A stretch of DNA of 64,000 bases. Source: Brachionus koreanus (Eukaryota > Rotifera > Eurotatoria > Ploima > Brachionidae). The stretch lies in NCBI GenBank assembly GCA_016987375.1, contig PJRA01000313.1, positions 3,384,361 to 3,448,360 on the forward strand. The letters are read 5' to 3'. The notes below the pieces were generated by a model. The model had not been told where the DNA came from. It made no database searches and was given only the letters and a program-made list of their open reading frames with translations. A program made the position numbers and the translations under genes. Numbering within the stretch: the first letter of the stretch is position 1; each line of letters begins with the position of its first letter. This document shows, one piece after another, positions 24,137-36,000 of this stretch.

Positions 24137-26764
24137 TTTTTTTTTTAAGTCGACTTAGCGAGTTTAGTTGCTCTAGTGTAAAATTTAAAATAATAATTAT
24201 AATCTCGTTTGATAAATCTCCAAAATAGTTTAATGTTTAAGCTCAATGGTATTAATCGATATTTTGCACATTCGAGAATACATTTGTTTATATATAAATA
24301 CATATAAATATAGAAATTTATTGTCGCTAAATAGATTAAAAATGCTGAATAGTTAAGTAGTGATAATGGCCTATGCGTTTTTATGCCTAACCCTGATCCC
24401 AGTTTATTGTTTATTTTTGGCTTTTCATAGACCACAAGTATTTTTTGTTATTTTTTTTTTAAATTGTGGATAGTGAAACAAATATCGCCTAGCTGTTCAG
24501 ATTTTGGGTTTTTTTTTATTCAGTTTTTTTTTCTTTTTAAACTACATACACCTTAAATGATTACTTTTTGTATTTATGGTAAATATGCTGTTTGAGGAAA
24601 GATCACATTTTGTTATTTATGTTGTATAAATTTTCTTTAATTTTAATTTCAAAATTGAATAAAAAAAAATAGAAAAAATTTTCAAAACTTTTTATTATTA
24701 TATTTAAAAAAACAAAATAAATTAAAGGAGCTGTTTAAGAAAATGAAAAAAAAAAAAAAAACGAATTTCAAAATATTTTGCATTATTGTTTTTTAACGAC
24801 AATCAAGCCAGTTTAATGATTGAAAGTGTCAACTGAAAATTGAGTGTGTTAAAGGCGAATTTAATTTGAAAAAAAAACTTGGCTTTTTCTCTAGAAATTT
24901 AGGGCTTTTTTAATCGTTGCTTGAAAAGCTTGTAAGCAAATGAAAGGAGAAAAATTAAAATATTGAAATTGTTCCAAAATTTTTTTTTAATTTTAAATTC
25001 GTAGTTTCAAGTTTAACATTTTAGATTTTTAAATATAAAAAGATGTCAAAAATTGTGATAATTTAAAATTAGATTTTAGAAAAAAGCAGAAATTTTTTAG
25101 AGTTACACATTGTTTATCGCTTAGTGAGAACATTAAATTATTTAAAAAGAAAAAATAATTTTATATTTATTTATTTATTTGATTTTTAACAAAAAAAATA
25201 AGATTCTATTATATTTATTGATATATTGATATGAACTATTTATTTTTCTAAAAAATTGATTTCAAAATTCGAGTAAAACTAAACTGATTCTCTACCTTGA
25301 ATTTTTATTTTATTGAAGAAAAATTTTTTTGAAGTTACTTTGGAGTTTATTTATAATTTTTGCTTTTCAAGTTTTTCGTTATACCTAGTGAAATTACACT
25401 AACATTTTCACAATTAGTTTTGTAGTTTAAAATAAAAAAATAATTCTGAAAACTTTTATTATTATAAAAAAAGTTGATGTTTTTTATGATTAAATTGTGT
25501 TGAATGCCAAAAGTAAATTTAAAACAAAGAGAAGAAAGTTTATCATTCCTATTTTTATTAAAATCTTATTTAAATACATCTTTGTAAAGAGTATTTATAA
25601 GTGATTAATATAAAAAACTTAGATTGTTGAATCTATTTATTTATTTGATTAAAACAAAAACAAATTATTAGTATCTAGTTCATTCTTTTATCAAAGAAAT
25701 TTTAATCTGAAATATAAAAAATGAAAGCTTTTAATTTTTTATATAGATAAAAGGTTTATTTTGATTCAGTTATATTTCATATCACTAGATTTATCAATAG
25801 GCGTTTTTTACGAACAAAATAAAATTTCTTATTAAATTTTTAAGTTAAGATAAACAGTTTTGATCTAAGCGTTAGTGATTATACGTGTAGCATATTTTTT
25901 AAATTAATTTTTCAACTGGTTTTTTGACAATTACTTCATTTTTGAGCAAACTGAGCTACATTCCATTAGATGCTTGTTGAAATAGTTCAAATGATTTGTT
26001 TTAGGAAAAGTATTTAAATTTGAATGAGCCAAATGTTTATCATACCCTTTAGTTTAAGAATTTTTTCTCGTCTTGTGTAAATTAAATTATTTAATTCAAT
26101 TATAATTAATCTTTCAAGCACTTCATATGTCGATATTTACTCAAGTGGCACTTGAATTTCACTGTTAGCTATAAAATACCGAACTTTTAACAATATTGAA
26201 TTTTATGTGAAAATTTCTAGTCTTGTATTTTATAGTATATTTCAATTCAGATGAAATTTAATCTCATTTTTAACAAATACTTGAATTTGAAATATCTCTT
26301 ATACAAGATCAGCTAATAGAATATCAGTTTTCAGCTTCTTTTTCGTCTTTAAGTCGGCTTTTAGCTTAGGTTCGATAAAGTTAATTAAATTTCTATTCAT
26401 ATAAATTCTTAATTTTCTTGAAGTATGTGTAGCGTTTTAGCCTCAGAAATCAAAATTATTTCATTTGAAATTTAAAAGCTTAATTTTTAATTTTATTTTG
26501 TTATAATTATTTAAATTATATCGCAAATTGTTTATTTTTTTATTTGGCTGCTTAGTTAAACTAAAAAACGAAAAGCATGAAAAATATTTGTGTTTTAGGT
26601 AATGCTCTGATGCAATTTTTGATAATCAAATAAAACTTAAGGTTTCAATATGCCTCAATTCTCACAAAAGAAAAAATATAATTTATGTAAATAAACAACT
26701 AAGCAAAAAAATTTATTCAAATTTAAAATAAATACTTTTTTAAAATCAATTTTGCTATAAATTA
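24137..26764. other. Intergenic region between convergent genes
   Basis: It holds the 3'UTR of the orphan gene (AATAAA at about 24658) and, at the right end, the 3'UTR of the minus-strand ZIP gene. Long A/T runs fill the rest. A TTGATATATTGATAT word at about 25218 recurs near 32707. No exon or RNA gene is supportable. Confidence 0.55.
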
Positions 26765-29700
26765 TTAAATTTTGATATGATCTTCGAATATTACTAGCAA
26801 AAACATAATTAAAAAGCCGATAATCATGGCTGCATTGCATACAAAAAACATTTTCCAGCTCCACTCTTTACCCGTCATTACCGATGGAAGCTTATGAAAA
26901 ATCAATGTAAATATTATTCAAAATTTTTAAGTAAATTTACCAAATCAACTAAGGAAATGTATAAAAACATTCCGGCCGTGATTGTAAATATCCATTTGCT
27001 GACTTCTGGATTGGTAGAAACCGATACTCCTACATAGAAGCCGATCAAACAAGTACTTGCTGATAAAAGATTGAAAAGCAATGCTTGAACATGACTGAAG
27101 CCACATTTCACTAATACAGCATAATTACCTAAAAAGTACATGCCAAAACCCTAAAGAATAAAAAATCAAAAAAATATACCCAATTCATGGGGTACTTCAT
27201 GACATATGACTGCTATTGTTGTTGACACACCAAGTTTTACTGATTGAGAAAATGATGCACCTACAGCCATACCGTCAGCAAAATTATGAATTGCATCACC
27301 TAAAAGTATCATCCATCCTTGATTGATTATTTAAATTTTTTACAAAATTAAAATTAGCAGAAAAAAATTCAAACCTGTTGCTTTAATTTTTTTGATATTT
27401 GACAAAAAATTCTGTCGATTTTGTGTGACTGGACGTCCTGTGAGATGATGATTTGAGCTAGTCGGATCAAGAACAGATTCAATAATTGCTCTTGGCATTT
27501 CGTTTTTTTCTGTATTTATATTTTCTGTCTCTTTTATAAAAATAGATAAAATTATGGTATCTTTTTTTATAAGATATATGTTTTTTTGTAACAATTAAAA
27601 GATTTCTTAATTTTTCTACCTTGATCTTCGACATAAATTCCGTGACTATGTCCATGGCCATGGCCATTCGCGTTGGATCTGCCAGAAAAATGATGAACAA
27701 GTACTTCCAATAACCAAAATATATAAAGTGCTTGATGTCACAAAAAATAAAATTAAAAAAAAAAAAAAACAAGCTTATTATACCAAATAATGCTCCACAA
27801 ATTTTTATACTAAAATCTGGAACTGAAATAACATCTGGATCACCTCCATCGTCTTCTACACCAAGAACCTTTACAATTAAAATGAATTTGGAATAATTTT
27901 TGTAAAAAAATCTACTTCTGGCAAAATATGTAGCATTGCATCACTTAAAAGAGTTCCGACCGCTAGCGAAGTTAAAGCCATTAAAATATCTTCATATATT
28001 GATTTGTTGAAACATGGTAACAGTATTATTCCTAGCAGAGCCAAAAGGGATACAATAATAATAGCAATTGAACCATAGCCATATTCTTAGAAAAAATATT
28101 CAAGAATTTTTGATTTAATGTTTTGCGCTTAAGTCAAAAAATTTTGCGGTTTTAAAGGCAGAATATTTTTTAAAGTCATATTATATGTTAAATTAAATAG
28201 AATTGAATGCTCTTCAAAATAAAATATCTAACTCTTTTTTTAATTCAATTCTAAAAAAAATTCATAAAATGAAAATTTTGAAATTTTGATATTGCTGCGT
28301 TATTTTTGAAAAAAGGCCTTTTAGTAATATAATATGCTTAGTATAATGTAAAAATTTACTAATAGCAAAAAGGCACATTTTGTTAGAGAGTTGAAGAAGT
28401 GTGTTATAGATTTTTTGACTCCATAAGCCGTGAATGATGCAGGAAAGGAATCAAACTACTTGCTAATAGATCAGTAAAGACTAAAGAGCATAATGGTTTA
28501 TATTTTGAATATAATCTAACTTTTGCTTTTTTTTACTGATAAATTAAAAAAGTTTTAATAAACGCAAAATTTAATTAAATTAATGAATTAAGTATTTTTT
28601 TATTTTTACTCTCTGTGGCTGAACTTTCCTCAAACAAGATATATTCATTTTTTTTCGATTTTGCATTACAAAGTGACCTTGAACTCATATATACCAATGA
28701 TGGACAAATACTGTAAAACTCGAATTTCGATATTGAATTGTTTCCTAATGAAAATATTTTCATTAAATCATTGGGTGAATAGCACTAAAATTTAAAAAAA
28801 ATAAAGCGAAATTTTTATTTTAGCTCTTTTAACCTTATCATAAAAATTTGATTCAGCATCCCGTTTCAATTTTGATGAACTGAAAATTTTTAGTAATATT
28901 TGTTTTAGACTTTCTATAGATTTATCTTTTGATTTAATTTGAGGGGGAAACAAATCTAGCTGGGTCATCAAGTCTTTGAATTCTTTAAAATTTAAATAAA
29001 GTTTAATTGAGTTTTAAGTTTTATTTTTGAAAAAATTATTTCTGTCTTACCATCTATTTGCATTTTTTCGTAATTTTTACTAAATAACTGATCAACGAAC
29101 CAATTCTGATAAGGCAGATCACATCCAATTTTCATTCCACTAAACATTTTGAAAACGATTTCCGAAAACAATCCATTAATTTCTTCACTTGAATTCAACA
29201 AATTAGAACCAGATTTTGAGTATTTCCTGATCATTTGAAACGGATCAATGCACTTATTAAATTTTTCAAGCTTTATTTTATTTTGTTATTATGTATTTTT
29301 GTAAAGATTTACATCATCATATTTAAGTAATCCAGTAGAGTTAAAATACTCATTCATTTTATAATTTGGGATAATTTTTGACTGTAAAAGATTTTGCAAC
29401 ATCTTAGAATCCATAGTTCCATTTGTGGTAATATGATTAAAGCATTTTTCGTAATTTGGATTTGAATTTTCTTTATTTAAAAATAAGAATTAAATAACAA
29501 AATTAATTTCTTACCATCACAAAATATTTTAAAGTCTGAAATATAACAAAAAACAACTATTGAATATTTGGATAGATCAGCCGGAGTTACTAGGTTTCCA
29601 ATGATTGAATTTTTTTGTAATTTTTCACTATTTAAGCACTAAAATTGAAAATTTCTTAATATTCAAAAATTTTTATTTTTTTTATTTTATTTTAATAATT

Positions 29701-30124
29701 AGTTTAATCTTCCTAGATTAAAAATAAATATTCAAATTCACAAAAGAATTATAAATGCAATGAACTATGACTGGTTTTATTGTTTGGAGTGAGACAAATA
29801 AAACTACGATTTCACAACAGTGGTTGCAAAAGATAAAAAATATAAAATATGCTTTTCGAAAAATGTTTCTCTAAAAGATTTTTTCAAATCCTATAAATAA
29901 ATGGATCAACTTAGTTAAAAGATAATTACAGTGTGACAATTAATTCCTGAATATTTGTTACATTCCAGTTGATTAAACAATTGTCTAGTAATTTTATCAA
30001 CATTTGATGGTTCTATTAAATTTCCTTGACCGAACAATTCACGGTAATTTTGGTACAATTCGAGTGTTGATAAATATTTGAAAAAAAAACAAAACCAAAC
30101 CGAACAGATCAAAAAAATATTCAT
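26765..30124 (-). CDS. ZIP zinc transporter, LIV-1 subfamily (ZIP4/ZIP12-like)
   Basis: It imports Zn2+ across the plasma membrane. Thirteen phase-consistent exons give 664 aa: 29930-30124, 29515-29638, 29313-29470, 29051-29270, 28834-28982, 28610-28784, 27916-28085, 27784-27868, 27620-27730, 27375-27530, 27180-27317, 26941-27128 and 26765-26890. A signal peptide precedes a long Cys-containing ectodomain ending in a PAL-like motif (CPSL, 309-312; usually CPAL). Then come GYGS...[17 protein letters not shown], a His loop GHGHGHSHG (about 449), [20 protein letters not shown] and [10 protein letters not shown] (553-562). HNFADG and the C-terminal ...KI resemble ZIP4/ZIP12. The usual HELGD is HELGN here. 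The start follows a TTTATTTAG acceptor-like site by 5 nt. Confidence 0.92.
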
Positions 30125-31292
30125 TGTTTCTAAATAAAAAAAAACTTGAATTTAGATTTTAGTAATATAAACCTATGGCTAATCACGAAACAAAATAATT
30201 AGCTTGATATTTACAATAAATTAAATGTATCTAATGGCAAGTTGCATCCCTAGCAAGTAAGATAATTTAAAATGGCGTTAAAAATGTAACAACTAAAGGA
30301 TTTATAGACAGACGAAGCATATATTAGACAAATTAAGATAGTCTTTCTCATTTTATTAAACGATATCTTTTAAAATGAATAAACAATATTTTAGCTCATG
30401 ATTTTAAAGCATCTTTAGTATCTTATCGCTTTCACATATATTTTAGCTTATTTAGTTGATAAAATTTTTTAATCTTTTTGTTTAATTCACATTTCGTCTT
30501 GTGAAAATTTTCTTTTTGAAATAAAAAAATTTTGCTTTTAAGCTTTTGTTTTTTTTTTTGAACTGGGTCTAAGATATTTTAAATGTTTATATATAACCAA
30601 AATTTTAAAATGCTACAAAATTTTACGGTTTTATGACTATATTTGATTGTCTATGAAAAATTTTATCTTTGAAATGTTTCTAAAAACATGTTCTGAATTC
30701 AAACTGGTTAAATTAAAATTAAAACTGGTTAAACAATCAAAAAATTTGTTCAATTCAGTTGAAATGAATTCTAAACTTATAAATAACAAAATAACCAACC
30801 AAAACTAAAAGCTTAATATCAAAAAACTTTTTTCTTTTTTTTTTTGAGCCATTTCGTTTGATTAAATTGAAATTTTTAAATTTTTACGAATCTTAATAGT
30901 CAGTTTCAAAAATTATAATAAATGATGAAAAAAATATTGAAATCAAATATTGTTTTCTTTTATAATTAGGCAAATAGTGATAATTAACTTTTTAAAAACT
31001 TATTTTTTATTATTTAACTTTTTTTTATTTTTAAATAAATTTTTTTTCAAAAAAAAAAATATTTTTAATTTAAAACGTAATAAATTTTATTAAAAATTAT
31101 TTTTTTTATTTTTACTAAGCTCATAAAACGAGTCGTTATAAAAGCAAGTAGCCAATTTGGCCAAAATTTTTGATCGTAAATCCTCAAATGAATATTTTTT
31201 AGGAATCGACAAATTAGTTGACAACGTCTCAAAAAAATAATAATTAAGTTAATTCTTTGTTTCATTCCAAAAATTGGCTTAAAATTTGGTAA
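30125..31292. other. Intergenic region upstream of the ZIP gene
   Basis: It contains the ZIP promoter side and AT-rich filler. The last 200 bp (about 31090-31290) probably belong to the degenerate LINE that ends at 31395, but its frames are broken there. Nothing else is supportable. Confidence 0.5.
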
Positions 31293-31395
31293 TTTTTTTT
31301 TTACAAAAAGAATCGTGAATGAATGGACTAAACTGCCAGAAGATACTGTTAATGAAAAAAATCTAATGAAGTTCAAAATTAAGCTTGATGGATGA
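31293..31395 (+). pseudogene. LINE (CR1/Jockey-like) ORF2 C-terminal relic
   Basis: The plus-strand frame reads FFTKRIVNEWTKLPEDTVNE, then FKIKLDGW and a TGA. This is the characteristic tail of many non-LTR retrotransposon ORF2 proteins (FF..RVV..WN.LP..VV...N.FK..LD). The same tail occurs, better preserved, on the minus strand at 59573-59878. Upstream sequence is frameshifted and beyond reconstruction. The long minus-strand ORF 31065-31376 is its shadow. Confidence 0.6.
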
Positions 31396-33034
31396 AACTG
31401 TACTACTAAGATACTCCCTAATTTCTCAAAGCAATCAAACAGAATAGCTAAAATAAATTACTTATCAAGTCAAAAAATTCAATCTTATTTTTTAGTTATT
31501 AAAATTTATTTTCTTACTAATAAAATTTTGTATCAAAGATTTTAGCTAAATTTTTTAAAAATTATTTACTTGTTTGTTTTGAATCAGTTTAATTTACCAT
31601 TGATTCTAATGCATATTTAAAAAAAGATGAAAATTTCAATAAGAAAAAACGAAATTTTTTTTAAAATATTTTCAATTATTTGTACATGAGATTGGTCATT
31701 CTATTTCTTAATTAAATTTATTAAGTATTGATTTTTTCTGAAGAGATATATGCAATTAGACAAATACATTCCAAATTAATTTTTTAAATAATTTCTCACA
31801 AAAGATTCTATTAAGAATGATAGCAAAGACCATCGTCACCCACATATGATGAGACATGGACAAAGATCCGTAGATATATAGACATATCACGGCTCTTTCT
31901 CAAATTACATAAAATACTGCTAACATTGTTTGACATTCACCTCTTCTTTCTCAAAGCCTACATCGGCAGAGTTTCTTTGGTACTGTTATCCATATTTTTT
32001 TTGTTTTTATATTTAACTTCATTATCATTTTTATTTTTAGTAAAATTATTAAATAATATTTGGTAAGGCATTTAAATTTTGAATTTTGGGTACCCTTTAG
32101 ATTGCTTAAGCTAGGCGTTGGTCGTTTTAATGGCCGCGGGGGTTAAAATTCATTTTTTTTTAGATTTTATTTTTATAATATCAATCTTGATATGATAATA
32201 AGCTTTTAACAGAATGAACCAAACATTTGGCTCAAAAAAATAATATTTTGCCAGTTTTGTTTCATATCAATCAATAGAAAACTTCTTATGTAAAATTTTC
32301 CATATAATTAAATATCCTTCTTGTTAGTTAAAATTAGTTTAATTTATTTTCAGGCATTAAAAAAGAGTATCTGTTTAGAACTGCATTGAAAAAGGTTTTA
32401 AAAAGGATTAAAATAATTTAAAATTGGACAAATTGAAAATTAAGTATTATACGATTTTCAAAAGAACATATTTTTTTAATCAAATCAGTAACAATTTCAT
32501 CTAAACAAAGATTAATGGCTACATTTTGTATTAAACAATTTATTTAGAAATTATGCAAATAAATAAAATAGTCATAAAAATAATTGAACTTAACTTGCAC
32601 AAAAGAAAAATACTTCATCAAATAATACACGTTTTATTGTTTACCTCAAATTCCTAAGTATAATTAATCTGTTATAAATGGAAGCTAAATATATTAATAT
32701 AAATATATTGATATATTGATATAATTAAACAGAATTCATTAGCGATTTAGTAAAGAAAGAAACGATACAATATGCACTTTAAAATCCAATCTTCCAAGCA
32801 TCAATTCAACTATTTGAAATTCATTTTTTTATAAACCACTTAACAAACTCTTTTTAATCACACATTAAGATAAAATATTTTTGTTCAGGTGATGGCTCCG
32901 CCTGTTAAACTTTAAGATATCTAATCTTGTTAAATAGACCGTAAAACGATTGTGAAGACATATTTGAAAATAAAACAACAACTAATTTCTTAATTTAGTT
33001 CCTTTTTCTAGATAATGAACATTTTGATGCCAAA
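31396..33034. other. Intergenic region upstream of the adhesion GPCR gene
   Basis: It is mostly A/T runs. A less biased patch at about 31820-31990 and a small GC-rich island at about 32085-32150 (with GGCCGCGGGGG) stand out but fit no gene or tRNA fold I can draw. An acceptor-like TTCCTTTTTCTAG ends at 33011, just before the gene. Confidence 0.5.
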
Positions 33035-36000
33035 ATGTATTTAATAAAATATTTAATTAAACATCTCTTTTCTATTTATTTAATGGGCACGGCTCTCACA
33101 GCTGATTCCAATTACTATTACTACAATTCAGACTCTTTATCAACGTCCAGCTACGACTATTCCGACTCGACAAGCTCTTATGACTATTATGACGAGTACT
33201 ATAATGATTTCTATGATGCACAGAAAAACACTAGGACAGACCCAAACAGGCCGCCTTACGAGTGCCCATTGCAATGTAAATGTGTTTTTAACGAGATTCG
33301 ACAACAGAATGGTCAAGTTGAAAATTTTAACTATGAATTTAACGATGACTATGAGCATGAAACCGAAGAAGGTTATAGAATAAAAAGAAATTCAAATTCA
33401 AGCTATGAATATGACGATTATTCGTATGACTATTCCACCAAATCACCAGTATTTCAAAACAAACAAAAATACGACATTTATATTGATTGCTCAAGTCAAA
33501 ATTTAAATTCAATAAGTTATTTGTTCTCATATGATTTTCCGTTGGATCAAATAGTTAGTTTGTAAGTAGAAAATTTTTATCTTTATTAATTTGAACATTG
33601 AATTAATAGCTTGTTAAATTGAGACAAAACTTTTGAAAAATACTTTCTAAGTATTTAATTGTTTTATTAAAAATTATGAAAATTTTTCGCTTGGAAAAAC
33701 GAAGAATTTTCTAGTAAAATAAATAATTACAAGTTGTTGTGTTGGGTTTTCTTTTATCCCTAAATTATATTTAATAATTAAATCAAACAATCAATTTTAT
33801 ATTTTGGAATATATTTATTTTTGAAAGAAAAAACAATGCTCGCAATTATTATTCATTTGTATATCAAATATTGAAGCCAAAACAAAAATAAACATTTTAG
33901 CTTAAATTGTTGTTATTTATCCATTTGATGGTTTGCAAAACTGATTAAACAATAGAGCAATTACTCTAAATAGGTGGACAAAAAGTTTCTTTTTAGGGTT
34001 TTGGTCACAAACTTATCCAAAATATGTATCACTCAAATTTAGTATTAAAAATCCTGCAATTCAACAGCTTTAACGCTAGAATAACATTAACACTCAAAAC
34101 TCATAGGATTTTTTTTTGACCCTTTGTTTTACGTTTCTATATTTAATTTTTATTCCATAAAAATAAAAATATTTGGCGACAAAATTAATTTTAAAATTCA
34201 TTAATTTTAGATTTATGATTAAATAAACGATTTTGAAAAATGATTGAATCTATTTAGTTAAAAGCAAAGAAAAGACCTAACACAATATTTCTAGAGAATC
34301 GCTCCGGGTTTTGATTATTAAAACAATTGATAATATATGGAATAAAATCTTAGTATTATTTAATAAATAATTAAATTCTATCAAATTTATGTCAAAACCC
34401 GAATGTACAATTTTCTTTTATAATTTAATAAAATAAAATGATAAAAGGACAATAAAGGTAAAGTAAAAGCTATAAAAAAGAATTTATAGTTTATGTTTCT
34501 ACTAAATTTTCAAAATATTTACGAGGGTCCAAAAAAATTACTGTCTGGGTTCACATACCATGTACACATTTATTTTTTTGGCCAAATTATAAGTCTGAAT
34601 AAATTAATAAATAAATTGTAACACTTGAGTATTCTGCGGTGAATTAGTTCAACACATGATAACAATAAGGAGGTCAAGACCTAAAATTTTCACAGTTCCG
34701 GCTGCGAGCGCGAATGACTAACTACCCTACCGTCCAAAAATTAAAATAGCTACAAAGTAAACAAATTAAACTATGTTCGTTTAAAATATTTTCTAAAATA
34801 ACAAGAGTTTTCTAGAATTATTTTCATTGATAATAAGAGTAACAAAAAGGATATCCAAGTCATCATTAATAATAAATATTCAGATAATTCAAAATAAAGT
34901 ATCGAAACTAAATGTTAATTAAAACATGTTGAAAAAAATAATTAATGTTTTAGATCGCATAAATATTCATGCTTACTAATAAATCTTATATACCAAACTT
35001 TTTTATTAGAGAATTAAATCGATAATTAACTTAATTATTTTATACAATCTTAGTTTTTTTTTTAATTTTTTCAATACGTTAAACATGCATGCTGAAAAGA
35101 GGGTTAAGGGTTAAGGCTCGGATAAGCCTGTGGAGGTTAATATCCAAAACTATATTTATTATGTTATATATATAATAAATCTTATGAATTACTAATGAAT
35201 AAATGTTCTGGAATAAAAGAGGATCTATTAATCCATGAATTATGGTCTATGAATTTACTTAATTAACTTAATTTATATTTTAATAAATTGAGTTCACAAA
35301 AACTTGCAAAAAAAGAAGTGTTGTATAAGCGAAAATGAGTTAAGAACAATGTCGGTAGATACAAACAATTTTTTTTTTTATTTAAAAATATAGTTTGGGT
35401 TTAGACCCGGGCAGTTTGGAATGGATCTTAGTCCTTCCTTTCAGCCGCCTGAAAAAAAAGAAATTGCTTTTAGTAAATTCTGAAATAATAGTAAATTCGG
35501 TAAATAATAATTAAAGTAAAAATAATAAGGATAACAGCTACAGTAGACTGCATGTCGAGCAAATCTTTAAGTAACTTTGTTGGTCTTTTTATCTGAAATC
35601 ACATACAAAATTTAATAGCAAGAGAAAATAGATTATAAATTATGTAAATATAGATTAATTAAAAAAAAAAAAAAATTGATCGTAGAATATTACTATTATT
35701 ATTAAATCAATTAAATGGGCTGTAATTAAGTGAATTACAAATTTTTTTTCTCAATCATTCTTCCGACTTTTCGACTGCAGTGTTTATTGCAGGGCTCTTT
35801 TTTTATCCGATTTTCTTGTAAGTATTTGCTATAGCCACTGAAATCAAGGCGAGCCTATTTTTCAGATTCTCTCAAAGCTACAAGTGTGGAATATATTAAT
35901 ATTTTTTCCATAAGTTTCAGACATCCTCCAACATTCACTACCATTCATTAGCGTATCATTCACTTTATTATTGATCAGTTTAAGTTTTTTTATTACTGCT

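Noticed and set aside
31065..31376. 103-aa minus-strand ORF
   Set aside because: It is the antisense shadow of the plus-strand LINE C-terminal relic ending at 31395.
32085..32150. GC-rich island with a GGTTAAAATTC word followed by a T run, tRNA-like at first glance
   Set aside because: Acceptor, D and T stems do not pair; no cloverleaf can be drawn.
33140..33530. Three alternative-frame ORFs over adhesion GPCR exon 1
   Set aside because: They arise from the Tyr/Asp/Ser codon bias of the true frame.
35097..35116. GGGTTAAGGGTTAAGG, telomere-like
   Set aside because: Only two units, inside an intron; no array.
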